A stretch of 64,000 nt of DNA from DASQFI01 sp035633215 (lineage in GTDB: Bacteria > Acidobacteriota > Vicinamibacteria > Vicinamibacterales > SCN-69-37). Positions 29,637-37,820 of the stretch are shown here, one piece after another. Made by a program: the position numbers and the translations under genes. The notes beneath the pieces are model-generated. The model was not told where the DNA came from and made no database searches. It saw only the letters and a program-made list of their open reading frames with translations. Positions within the stretch are counted from its first letter, which is position 1. The number at the start of each line of letters is the position of its first letter. Where the stretch lies: positions 248,001 to 312,000 of the forward strand of contig DASQFI010000010.1 of assembly GCA_035633215.1 (NCBI GenBank), given 5' to 3'.

Positions 29637-31586
29637 TTAGCGCTCGATCGTCACCAAGCGCTCGGCAAACGCTACTGACTTGCCGCCATCAGTCACGTCC
29701 GCGCGCAGCACATACCGCCCAGGTTCCAGCCGTTGGGTGGGCACGACGACACGGACGACGCCATGTCGATCGCTTCGTGTGGAAATAGCGGCCGGCATCG
29801 TTAGCACGATCTCACGGCGCTGGATCGATCGAACCGCGATCGTGACATCGACGTCGCGCAGTGATCGGCCGGCGTCCGGGTAGAGTTCCAGGTAGACGAG
29901 GATCCGATCGTCGGCCGTCCGGTCGATGATCGGATCGAGTGGCGCATTTGGGTCCGCCGTCGCGCGCGCCACCATCAGCTCGCTCGTCGGCAGCGCGGCA
30001 TCCGACATGCCCGCGAGTACGGAGCGCGGCAGGCTGCCGGATCGGCCGTACCGATCGATTCCGGCGACCTTCAGCGTGTAGACACCCGGATCGACGCGCG
30101 CGACGGCGGTGAACCGCCGGCTGGAGGTTTCCTGGGCCAGGCTGGCCGCGACGACGCCCTTCCGATCGAGCAGGACGTAGCCGAAGAGCACCTGCGGGGC
30201 GAGCCCTTCGTCCGGATCCGTCTCGGCGCCGATCTCGAGACGCACCTTTCCTGACCCCGGCTCATAGAACGCGTACGCTGCCGCGCGTAACGGCAGCTCC
30301 GCGGCCACGGCCGGTGCGCGCAGCAGCTCGACGAGGCGCGTCTCGGTCCAACGTCTGGCCGATGACGTCGACTCGAATCGAAACGCTTCGCGAGAGCGCA
30401 ACGTCGCGCCGGATTGCTGGACGGACACGTCGATCTTGTGCGGCCGGCCGTCGCGGTCCGTCTCGGTGGCTTCGAACGCGAGGAGGTAATAGCCGGACGA
30501 CTCGCTGAGGATCCGGTTGAACGGCGTCGGGTCGCTCCCGGCGATACGGAAAAGCGCGCCGCCGGCCGCGCCAGCCAGGCGCGCGAGACCGTCCGACCGC
30601 AGTTGCGCGTCTTCGGTCAACGTCGGCGAAGGCTGCTGGCTCGTGACATCGATGATGGGCGCTTCGATCTGGAGGACATACACCGACACGCGCGCTTCCT
30701 GCGCCGCCGCGCCGAGCGGGGTCAGATCCACGAGCCGCGGCTCGGCGATAAGACCTTCGGAGAGCCATGCGACAGTTTTGGGACCGTCGATCGTTTTCAA
30801 CCGGCCGATCAGGGCCATGAGCGCCGACAGCGACAGGCTGGCCTCGGTGCGCACCTGCTGGGCGGTCATCCGCGCTTCCTGCTCGAGCTGGCTCGGACAC
30901 GGGTTGCGCGTCGTGTTCTCGTCGCCCACGCTGCGCGCCGGTTCGGTCGCGCGGGCGAGCGAGATCCCGCATTCGCGCCGGACGGCCACCTCCAGCCGGC
31001 TCTTGTTGCCGTCGGCGATCCAGAGCGCCTCGGTCAGGCCGAGGTTGAACGTCGGCTGAATCAGCGCCGGCACGGCTTCACCGGTGAGCGTCGCGAGCTG
31101 TCGTTTTGCTCGCGGGCGATCCCGGCTGAATTCGATCTCGCCGCTGTCGGAGACCCCCATCACTGCCACACGATCGGACGGTCCGAGCGCGTCGACGAAC
31201 CGCTCAGCGGCGCGGAGCGCGGAACGGCCTTCGAGCCGCCGGATGTTGGTGCGATCGACGGCGATGAGGACCAGGCGCCCGTCGGTCACGGCCTGGTTCG
31301 AACTGGCTCGACTGGCCGCCGCCGTGCCGGGTGTCGATTCAGCCGGCGCGGCCTGGCGCGAAATGAACTGCACGGCGACGATGCGCCGGGGCTGGCCGTC
31401 CACTTTCAGCGAGAACTGTTCGGAGCTGAGCCCGCCGATCGGCCGGCCCTGGCTGTCGACCACGGTCGCATCGACGGTCACCAGGTCGACGCTGGTGCGG
31501 AAGACCGGGGCTTGCTGACGCGCCCCGCCCGGCGCCGCCACCAGGACGGTCAGGAGGAGCGCGGTCAGGCTGCGTCGAAGCGGCAT
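29637..31586 (-). CDS. Secreted vWFA-related (acidobacterial type) protein
   Basis: A 649-aa exported protein paralogous in layout to the 5914-7881 gene. A signal peptide (MPLRRSLTALLLTVLVAAPGG) is followed by the family start FRTSVDLVTVDATVVDSQGR, then an A-domain-like region (LVLIAVDRTNIRRLEGRSAL; LGPSDRVAVMGV). The MIDAS is degenerate (DRTNI rather than DxSxS). SGYYLLAFEATETDRDGRPH closes that domain, and the C-terminal half is beta-rich (YTLKVAGIDRYGRSGSLP). ATG 31586 was chosen at the signal peptide; longer in-frame starts run back through the hairpin and the neighbouring gene. The start lies 15 bp from the 31602-31654 inverted repeat. Confidence 0.88.
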   Translation of the reverse strand: MPLRRSLTALLLTVLVAAPGGARQQAPVFRTSVDLVTVDATVVDSQGRPIGGLSSEQFSLKVDGQPRRIVAVQFISRQAAPAESTPGTAAASRASSNQAVTDGRLVLIAVDRTNIRRLEGRSALRAAERFVDALGPSDRVAVMGVSDSGEIEFSRDRPRAKRQLATLTGEAVPALIQPTFNLGLTEALWIADGNKSRLEVAVRRECGISLARATEPARSVGDENTTRNPCPSQLEQEARMTAQQVRTEASLSLSALMALIGRLKTIDGPKTVAWLSEGLIAEPRLVDLTPLGAAAQEARVSVYVLQIEAPIIDVTSQQPSPTLTEDAQLRSDGLARLAGAAGGALFRIAGSDPTPFNRILSESSGYYLLAFEATETDRDGRPHKIDVSVQQSGATLRSREAFRFESTSSARRWTETRLVELLRAPAVAAELPLRAAAYAFYEPGSGKVRLEIGAETDPDEGLAPQVLFGYVLLDRKGVVAASLAQETSSRRFTAVARVDPGVYTLKVAGIDRYGRSGSLPRSVLAGMSDAALPTSELMVARATADPNAPLDPIIDRTADDRILVYLELYPDAGRSLRDVDVTIAVRSIQRREIVLTMPAAISTRSDRHGVVRVVVPTQRLEPGRYVLRADVTDGGKSVAFAERLVTIER

Positions 31587-31601
31587 GCTGACTTCGAGGG
31601 T

Positions 31602-31654
31602 AGACCTCGGGTTTCTTTTTTGGAAGTGCAAAGCGAAAAAGAAACCCGAGGTCT
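31602..31654. repeat. Perfect 19-bp inverted repeat at the stop codon of the sigma-PheS gene
   Basis: Arms AGACCTCGGGTTTCTTTTT (31602-31620) and its exact reverse complement (31636-31654) enclose 15 nt. The right arm abuts the TAA stop of the sigma-PheS fusion gene (31654-31656), and the left arm lies 15 bp upstream of the vWFA-like start. The T runs lie at the inner ends of the stem. It could terminate transcription between the two genes or belong to the set of stop-codon palindromes seen elsewhere in the window. Confidence 0.85.
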
Positions 31655-32943
31655 TAGGCCACGTGCGCGACGTCGATCTTCCGAATGTCGTCGATCCCGT
31701 ACCGCAGCATCGCGAGCCGCTCCAGACCGTAGCCGACGCCGATGGCTGTCTGTTTCGCCGGATCGCCGCCGAGGTGCTCGACGATGCGATCGGTGAAGAC
31801 GCCCCAGGCCATCGCTTCGAACCAGCGGCCATCGTCTTCGACTTCGAGCTCCCAGGCCTGGGTGCACATCGGGTACTGGGTCGGCACGATCTTCACGGTC
31901 CGGCCGGGGAAGAGGCTATCGACCGATCGCAGGACGTGACCCATGGCTTGCCAGGGATCGAGCCGCCGGCGGTCGTCGAGCCACAGCACTTCGGCTTGGT
32001 GGAACGCGTCGAGGTGCATCGCGTCGATCTGGCAGAGCCGGTAGGCCTTGCCTGATGTCCAGATACGCATCGGCTTGCCTTCGCTCTTCACGGTGAGGAG
32101 CAGCGGCAGCGTGAGGTCGTACCGCAGAATGCGGCGGTCGTCCACGCGGTGCAGTTCCACTGGATCGATGTAGAGCGCCAGGTTGCCGATCGTCTGCTGC
32201 GCGTCGGCGAAGTCGACGATCTCCGGCAGCTCGATGCGCGCGCAATCCGCATACACGCCGCGCAGCAGATCCAGGATCTTGCCAACCGGGTTCTCCGGCA
32301 GGTCGGTGAGCTGCGGCCGCGCGAGCAGCTCGACGACCTTGGCGGGGAAGTCGGATCGGAGGTCCTCGGGTCGAATCGATCGTTGTTCAGCCACTTCTAT
32401 CTCCTTGCGCAACTTGTCGCGAATGCGCTGCAGGCGCTTCCGCATGGCGGTCTCGTCGACGCCGGCGTGCTCGGCGAGTCGCGCGGTGCTCCAGCGTCCG
32501 TGATACCGGCGGTCGCATAGCCGCCGTTCCTCAACCGTCAGCGTGAGGAGCGCCGTCGCGAGCCGGTGGCGCTGCAGCTCCGTCCACGTCGTCTCCGATT
32601 CGTCGAGCACCGGTACATCCAGCGCATCGTCGAACTGGAGCAGCGTGAATCGCCGGGTCCGGCGCATGTTCAGCGCGATCGTGATGACGATGCGCCGCAG
32701 CCAGCTCAGGAACGCGGCCGGTTCTTGCAGCTCTCGAAGCCGTCGAAAGGCCCGGAGATACGCTTCCTGGGCCGCGTCCTGCGCGAGCGCCGGGTCGCGG
32801 ACCACGCCCAGCGCGACGGCATACACCATCTTCTGGGTGGCCTGGACCAGCCGCCCGTAGGCCTCGACATCGGCGACCTGGGCGCGGCGAACGAGGTCGT
32901 TCAGCGACTCCAGACATGAAGGACGTGAAGACGTGAAGTTCAT
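31654..32943 (-). CDS. ECF sigma factor fused to a PheS-like class II aaRS core
   Basis: A 429-aa single open frame. Residues 12-95 match ECF sigma region 2 (NDLVRRAQVADVEAYGRLV, AQDAAQEAYLRAFRRLREL), and 125-182 match region 4 (STARLAEHAGVDETAMRKRL). Residues 200-425 match the catalytic core of PheRS alpha: motif-2-like GKAYR302 with FHQAE (314-318), and motif 3 G404-YGLER409-LAMLRYGIDDIR. The N-terminal tRNA-binding coiled coil is absent and no pheT is nearby. Pocket residues differ: YPM (357-359) replaces FPF, and Gly402 lies where E. coli PheS has Ala294. An internal AAGGAG-N6-GTG at 32394 could give a 246-aa stand-alone core. The outer ATG lies in a 17-bp tandem repeat without a clear Shine-Dalgarno. 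Confidence 0.88.
   Translation of the reverse strand: MNFTSSRPSCLESLNDLVRRAQVADVEAYGRLVQATQKMVYAVALGVVRDPALAQDAAQEAYLRAFRRLRELQEPAAFLSWLRRIVITIALNMRRTRRFTLLQFDDALDVPVLDESETTWTELQRHRLATALLTLTVEERRLCDRRYHGRWSTARLAEHAGVDETAMRKRLQRIRDKLRKEIEVAEQRSIRPEDLRSDFPAKVVELLARPQLTDLPENPVGKILDLLRGVYADCARIELPEIVDFADAQQTIGNLALYIDPVELHRVDDRRILRYDLTLPLLLTVKSEGKPMRIWTSGKAYRLCQIDAMHLDAFHQAEVLWLDDRRRLDPWQAMGHVLRSVDSLFPGRTVKIVPTQYPMCTQAWELEVEDDGRWFEAMAWGVFTDRIVEHLGGDPAKQTAIGVGYGLERLAMLRYGIDDIRKIDVAHVA
32394..32409 (-). promoter_or_regulatory. Internal ribosome binding site and GTG within the sigma-PheS gene
   Basis: On the minus strand AAGGAG is followed by ATAGAA and then GTG (32394-32392), in frame with the PheS-like half and just after sigma region 4. 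Spacing and match are close to ideal, and better than at the outer start. Translation from here would give a 246-aa PheS-like protein without the sigma domain. The same bases also encode Lys-Glu-Ile-Glu, so chance cannot be excluded. Confidence 0.5.
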
Positions 32944-32960
32944 GAAGACGTGAAGTTCAT
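32927..32960 (-). repeat. 17-bp tandem duplication over the sigma-PheS start codon
   Basis: Two adjacent copies of ATGAACTTCACGTCTTC on the minus strand (32960-32944 and 32943-32927). The downstream ATG is the annotated start. The upstream ATG opens a six-codon frame (MNFTSS) whose TGA overlaps the annotated ATG as ATGA. The surrounding spacer is low-complexity (repeated CTTCATG/CTTCACG). Confidence 0.75.
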
Positions 32961-33060
32961 GAAGGAAAGCGCTTGTCTAGCCAGATTTTATCCTTCATGT
33001 TCTTCATCCCTTCACTCCCTTCATGTCCCAAAAGACACGCGTGGGCGAAATGTGTGACGT

Positions 33061-34413
33061 CTAACGGATCACGAACGGCGGGAGCCGAATATCCGCGGTG
33101 CACGCGGTCGCCAGGCCCTTCGCCGATCCGGCGGCGCTAAAGTCCCGGATGATCTGGCGGATGCAGGGCCCGCCGACGCCGTGCGCGCCGGGTACCACGA
33201 TGTGCCGTCCGTTGGGCAGCGATCGAAGCGCCTGGCCGAGGAACGTCTTCGCGGTCAATCCCGGAATGTCCTCGTCGCGGATTCGCACGACGTCCTCCTG
33301 GCACGTGGTGCTCAGAAGCATCCCGTGCGCGAGGCGCGCGTTCGACTGTCGTTGTTCCACGGCGCGCTGCACGAGCATTGAGAAATCTCCTCGAGACGCC
33401 TGGTGGATCGCCAGGGGCACGCGCCGCGATCCTTCGACGCGATACATCATCATGCGAATGGTGTCGGCGAATGCGTATCGGCTCAACCTCGCGGCGACCG
33501 GCGCCGTGGCCGTGGGCAGTGAAAGCGAGACGCGCGCCGGTTCGCGGTCCAGTCGCGCAAGCACCGACTGGAGCTCTTCGCGGAGCCGTGGAAAGGCGGC
33601 GCGACAGGACGAGTCGGCGGCGCATTCGTCGAACAGACCGTCGAGCGCGGCTTGAGATTCGCGCGCGTGGAAGAGCGGATTCCTCAAAGCCGGCGGAGCG
33701 ACGCCATTGAGCACGGCGCTCCGGACGCGCGTCGGGTGACGTCGCATGTACGTCAGCGCCGCGCGTGTGCCGTACGACCCGCCGCTCAGATTGATGCGCG
33801 AGTACCCCAGCGCCGCGCGAACGTCGTCCAGATCGTCCGCGGCGGCGGCAGTCGTGTAGTGCCGCACATCCGCCCGGGCGGCCAGGCGGTCGCGGCACTT
33901 CTCCATCACGCCGACCTGGAACACCTCGTCCAGATAACCTTGCGGATCGGCTGGGCTGCCGGGCAGCTCGCACTCGAGCGGGTTCGACGCGCCGGTGCCG
34001 CGCTGATCGACGAAGACCAGATCCCGGCGTTCATGGAGCGACGAGTCGACCAGAGGCCGAGTCGCGAGGGTCGTCGCCGCCTGGCCGGGACCGCCGGCGA
34101 GATAGAAGATCGGATCCCGCTCGGGCGTGCCGCCTCGCGCGGGCAGCACGACGATGTTCAGGGCGATCGTCCGGCCCGTCCGCGCCGCCCGATCCTCGAA
34201 GACGGTCAGCGAGCCGCACCGGGCGTCGAGCCCCTCGACCACGCAGGGCGTCAACGCAATCGGCTTCGGCGGAGGGCTCTCGCGAGGCGGCCCGCAGGCG
34301 AGGACCAGCAGCAGGGCTGGCACAAGCGAACCCCGGGCGACCGCACGGAGCCGGGGCGACCCCACAGCTCCTTCGGCCGGCCGGATCGCCCGGCCCTTGC
34401 CGGTTCCCCTCAT
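33061..34413 (-). CDS. Exported alpha/beta-hydrolase peptidase (TAP/proline iminopeptidase-like)
   Basis: A 450-aa probable lipoprotein peptidase. The N-terminal region ends in LVPALLLVLACG, a lipobox-like site near residue 40. The core has the oxyanion motif FYLAGGPGQ, VDQRGTGASNPLEC, and the nucleophile elbow GGSYG. The C-terminal part has the TAP-like segment IRDEDIPGLTAKTFLGQALRSLPNGRHIVV with the catalytic His in PGAHGVGG. Family members release N-terminal residues from peptides; here it would act at the periplasmic face. The start could also be a GTG at 34452, which adds 13 residues. It lies upstream of, and on the same strand as, the sigma-PheS gene, about 120 bp away. Confidence 0.85.
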   Translation of the reverse strand: MRGTGKGRAIRPAEGAVGSPRLRAVARGSLVPALLLVLACGPPRESPPPKPIALTPCVVEGLDARCGSLTVFEDRAARTGRTIALNIVVLPARGGTPERDPIFYLAGGPGQAATTLATRPLVDSSLHERRDLVFVDQRGTGASNPLECELPGSPADPQGYLDEVFQVGVMEKCRDRLAARADVRHYTTAAAADDLDDVRAALGYSRINLSGGSYGTRAALTYMRRHPTRVRSAVLNGVAPPALRNPLFHARESQAALDGLFDECAADSSCRAAFPRLREELQSVLARLDREPARVSLSLPTATAPVAARLSRYAFADTIRMMMYRVEGSRRVPLAIHQASRGDFSMLVQRAVEQRQSNARLAHGMLLSTTCQEDVVRIRDEDIPGLTAKTFLGQALRSLPNGRHIVVPGAHGVGGPCIRQIIRDFSAAGSAKGLATACTADIRLPPFVIR

Positions 34414-34491
34414 GGCGGTATCATCTCCGGCGGTTCCCGTGATCTCAGGCACGATCCTTCATTACGAGATCGTCGGCAAGCTCGGCGAAGT

Positions 34492-34533
34492 AAAAAAGGC
34501 GAAAAGGCGAAAAGGCGAAAAGGCTGAAAGGCT
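34492..34533. repeat. Tandem GAAAAGGC tract upstream of the tricorn-like gene
   Basis: Four to five near-perfect 8-nt units (GAAAAGGC and variants) end at the Shine-Dalgarno of the next gene. Similar AAAGGC/CTCAAAGGC tracts occur at 45531-45569 (reverse complement), 46504-46544, 56456-56486 and 63934-63960, always outside genes. Confidence 0.8.
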
Positions 34534-34541
34534 AGGAGTCC

Positions 34542-37500
34542 ATGTCTATTTCTTACACGCGACTGATTCCGGTTGTCGTGATGGCGTGTGCCGGTTGGAG
34601 TGTCGCGGACGTGCGAACGGCCGGCCAGTCGCAGTCGCAGACGCCCGCGGCGCCGAATGCGCCGCCACGGCCGTACTTCACAGAGCCGTCGATCTCACCT
34701 GATCGCACCGAGATCGCCTTTGCTTCCGGCGGCGACATCTGGACGGCGCCGGTCGGGGGCGGCGACGCGCGCCTGCTCGTCTCACACGTCGCCACCGAGT
34801 CCCATCCGATTTTTTCGCCGGACGGTCGCACGCTCGCGCTCGTATCCGATCGCACGGGCGGCGGCGACATCTACCTGCTCACGCTCGCCACCGGCGACCT
34901 CCGTCGGCTGACGTTCGACGACGGCAACGAAATCCTGGACGGGTGGTCGCGTGACGGTCAGTGGATCCACTACTCGTCGGGCACGCGCGACATCGCCGGA
35001 AACGATCTCTATCGCGTGCGCGCGGCCGGCGGGACGCCCATGCTCGTGAGCGCCGATCGGTTCACGAACGAGTTTTTCTCGGCGCCGTCGCCCGACGGCC
35101 AGACTCTCGCCTTCAGCGCGCGCGGCAACGCGTCCGGACAGTGGTGGCGCAAAGGCCACTCGCATCTCGACGAGTCCGAGATCTGGATCATGAAGGGCTT
35201 CCAGACCTCGGGCTACGAGAAGATCGTGGACCGCGGCGCCAAGAACCTGTGGCCGATGTGGAGCGCGGACGGGCGCAGCCTGTTCTACATGTCCGATCGC
35301 AGCGGCGCGGAGAACATCTGGGTGAAGCCGTTGTCCGGTCAGCCGCGCGCGGTCACGCAGTTCAAGGCCGGACGCGTACTCTGGCCGAACATCTCGTACG
35401 ACGGCAGCACGATCGTGTTCGAACGCAACTTCGGGATCTGGAAGCTCGACACGCAATCGGGCCAGGCGGCCGAAGTCAGGATCGCGCGTCGCGGCGCCTC
35501 GATCGGACCGGTGACGGAGCATCTGTCGCTCACCACCGGCTTTCAGGATCTGGCGCTCTCGCCCGACGGCCGCAAAGTCGCGTTCGTCGCGCGCGGGGAG
35601 ATCTTCGCGGCGTCGGCGCGCGATGGCGGCGATGCCGCGCGCGTGACGCGGAGCCTCGCGCGCGAATCCCAGGTCGCCTGGGCGCCAGACAGCCGCCGGC
35701 TGGCGTACGTCTCTGAACGTGACGAAGTGCAGCACCTGTTTCTCTACGACTTCGGCACCAGCACTGAAACGCAACTGACTCGCGACGTAAAGGGCGACGA
35801 CGCGCCGAAGTTCTCGCCCGATGGCCAGCAGCTCGCGTTCGTCCGCGACGACAAGGAGCTGCGGGTCATGGATCTCGCGTCCAGGCAGGAGAGCGTGCTG
35901 GCGAAGGGCTTCATCAGCGCGTCACCGAGGAGCCTCGCCTGGTCGGCTGACAGCAAATGGCTTGCGTACCTCGGTCTCAGCACCCGATCGTTCCGGAACG
36001 CCTATATCGTTCCTGCGGCGGGCGGCGACAGCCGCGCGGTGAGCGCGATCCCGAACGCGAACACAGGCACGCTGTCGTGGAGCCCGGACGGCGCCTTTCT
36101 CGTGTTCAACACCAGCCAGCGCACGGAGGACACCGAGGTCGTGCGCGTCGAGCTGACGCTCAAACCGCCGAAGTTCGCCGAGGATCAGTTTCGCGACCTC
36201 TTCAAGGATGAGCCCGCTCGTGACCGGCCGGCGCCCGGGCGGGCGGGTGGCGCGGCGGCTCCGGCGGGTGCGGCCCCAGGGGGCGGCGGCGCGGGGCGAA
36301 GCAATGAAGTGAAGCCGGTCGAGATCGTCTTCGAAGACATTCGGCGGCGCGTGAGCGTGTTACCGGTCGGCGAGAACTACAGCGCGGAGACGATCAGCCC
36401 CGACGGCAAATGGCTGCTCGTGAACGGCGCCGGCAACCTCCACGTGTACCCGCTCGATGCGCCCACCGGCGGAGGCGGCCGCGGGGGTGGTGGCCCGGCC
36501 GGCGGAAGCCAGACGCGCCAGCTCACGACCTCGACCGCCGCCAAGTCGTTCGCGCAATTCACGCCCGACAGCCGGGAAGTGTTCTTCCTCGAACAGGGAC
36601 GGATCAACATCGTCGCCGTCGAGGCCCGGCAACCGCGTGCGGTATCGGTGACCGCCGAGCTCGACGTGGACTTCTCGCGCGAGAAGATGGAGGTCTTCCG
36701 GCAGGCGTGGACCTACATGCGCGACGGGTTCTACGACGACAAGTTTCACGGCGCCGACTGGGGCGAGGTGCGCGCGGAGTTCACGCCGGTCGTGGCGGGC
36801 GTCCGCACGACCGACGAGCTGCGGCGCGTCCTGAACCTGATGTTCGGCGAGCTCAACGCGTCCCATCTGGGCGCGTCGGGACCCGGCGGCGGCGGACAGG
36901 CCTCGAACAACGGGCGGCTCGGCCTGTACTTCGATCGCGCGGAGTACGAGACGAATGGCCGTCTGCGGGTCACAGAAGTGATCTCACTCAGCCCCGCCGC
37001 GATCTCGAAGCAGCTGAAGACCGGCGACTACCTGCTGTCGGTGGACGGCGTCGCGATCGACGCGAAGACGAACCTCGACGAGCAGCTCATGCACAAGGTC
37101 GGCCGGCGCGTGGAGCTGAAGGTCGCCTCATCGGCCGACGGCGCCAACGCCCGGGATGTCGTCGTCCAGCCGATCTCCCAGGCCGCCGAGCGCGCGCTGC
37201 TGTATCGCGACTGGGTGGAAGCCAACCGCGCGTACGTCGAGAAGGTGAGCGGCGGGAAGCTCGGCTACGTGCACATTCGCGACATGTCGGCCGGCGCGCT
37301 GCGGCAGCTGTACCTCGATCTCGACGCCGACAACCGCGCGAAGTCGGGCGTCGTGATCGACGTGCGGCACAACAACGGCGGATTCGTGAACGTCTACGCG
37401 ATCGACGTCCTCGCGCGGCGCGGCTATCTGACGATGACCCCACGCGGACTGCCGGCCTCGCCGGCGCGCACGTCGCTCGGCCAGCGGTCGCTCGAGCTGC

Positions 37501-37820
37501 CGACCATCCTCGTCACCAACCAGCATTCGCTGTCGGACGCCGAGGACTTCACCGAAGGGTACCGATCGCTGAAGCTCGGCAAGGTCGTCGGGGAGCCCAC
37601 GTCAGGTTGGATCATCTTCACCGGCAGTCAGACGCTCGTGGACGGCACGGCGATCCGGATGCCGGGCACGCGCATCACGTCGAACGACGGCAAGACGATG
37701 GAGCTCAACCCGAGGCCGGTGGACGTGCCGGTGACGCGGCCGATCGGCGAGACCACGACGGGCAAGGACAGCCAGTTGGAGACGGCCGTGCGTGAGCTAC
37801 TGAAACAGATTGGCGGATAG
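34542..37820 (+). CDS. Tricorn-like S41 family protease
   Basis: A 1092-aa exported tricorn homologue. A short N-terminal hydrophobic signal (SYTRLIPVVVMACAGWSVADV) is followed by an N-terminal six-bladed propeller (SPDRTEIAFASGGDIW, FSPDGRTLALVSDRTGGGDIY) and a second propeller (to about 690) with a Gly/Ala/Pro-rich insertion near 560-590. A C1 helical domain (DFSREKMEVFRQAWTYMRDGFYD), a PDZ domain (about 790-880) and the S41 domain follow. The catalytic motif NQHSLSDAED places the nucleophile at Ser998 before Asp999-Ala-Glu, with GEPTSGWIIFTG after it. Such proteases degrade oligopeptides; here it is probably periplasmic. Its last 24 bp overlap the convergent neighbour. Confidence 0.95.
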   Translation: MSISYTRLIPVVVMACAGWSVADVRTAGQSQSQTPAAPNAPPRPYFTEPSISPDRTEIAFASGGDIWTAPVGGGDARLLVSHVATESHPIFSPDGRTLALVSDRTGGGDIYLLTLATGDLRRLTFDDGNEILDGWSRDGQWIHYSSGTRDIAGNDLYRVRAAGGTPMLVSADRFTNEFFSAPSPDGQTLAFSARGNASGQWWRKGHSHLDESEIWIMKGFQTSGYEKIVDRGAKNLWPMWSADGRSLFYMSDRSGAENIWVKPLSGQPRAVTQFKAGRVLWPNISYDGSTIVFERNFGIWKLDTQSGQAAEVRIARRGASIGPVTEHLSLTTGFQDLALSPDGRKVAFVARGEIFAASARDGGDAARVTRSLARESQVAWAPDSRRLAYVSERDEVQHLFLYDFGTSTETQLTRDVKGDDAPKFSPDGQQLAFVRDDKELRVMDLASRQESVLAKGFISASPRSLAWSADSKWLAYLGLSTRSFRNAYIVPAAGGDSRAVSAIPNANTGTLSWSPDGAFLVFNTSQRTEDTEVVRVELTLKPPKFAEDQFRDLFKDEPARDRPAPGRAGGAAAPAGAAPGGGGAGRSNEVKPVEIVFEDIRRRVSVLPVGENYSAETISPDGKWLLVNGAGNLHVYPLDAPTGGGGRGGGGPAGGSQTRQLTTSTAAKSFAQFTPDSREVFFLEQGRINIVAVEARQPRAVSVTAELDVDFSREKMEVFRQAWTYMRDGFYDDKFHGADWGEVRAEFTPVVAGVRTTDELRRVLNLMFGELNASHLGASGPGGGGQASNNGRLGLYFDRAEYETNGRLRVTEVISLSPAAISKQLKTGDYLLSVDGVAIDAKTNLDEQLMHKVGRRVELKVASSADGANARDVVVQPISQAAERALLYRDWVEANRAYVEKVSGGKLGYVHIRDMSAGALRQLYLDLDADNRAKSGVVIDVRHNNGGFVNVYAIDVLARRGYLTMTPRGLPASPARTSLGQRSLELPTILVTNQHSLSDAEDFTEGYRSLKLGKVVGEPTSGWIIFTGSQTLVDGTAIRMPGTRITSNDGKTMELNPRPVDVPVTRPIGETTTGKDSQLETAVRELLKQIGG

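Noticed and set aside
36410..37795. 461-codon alternate frame inside the tricorn-like gene
   Set aside because: Arg/Ala-rich shadow of the S41 protease gene, which carries PDZ and catalytic motifs in the main frame.
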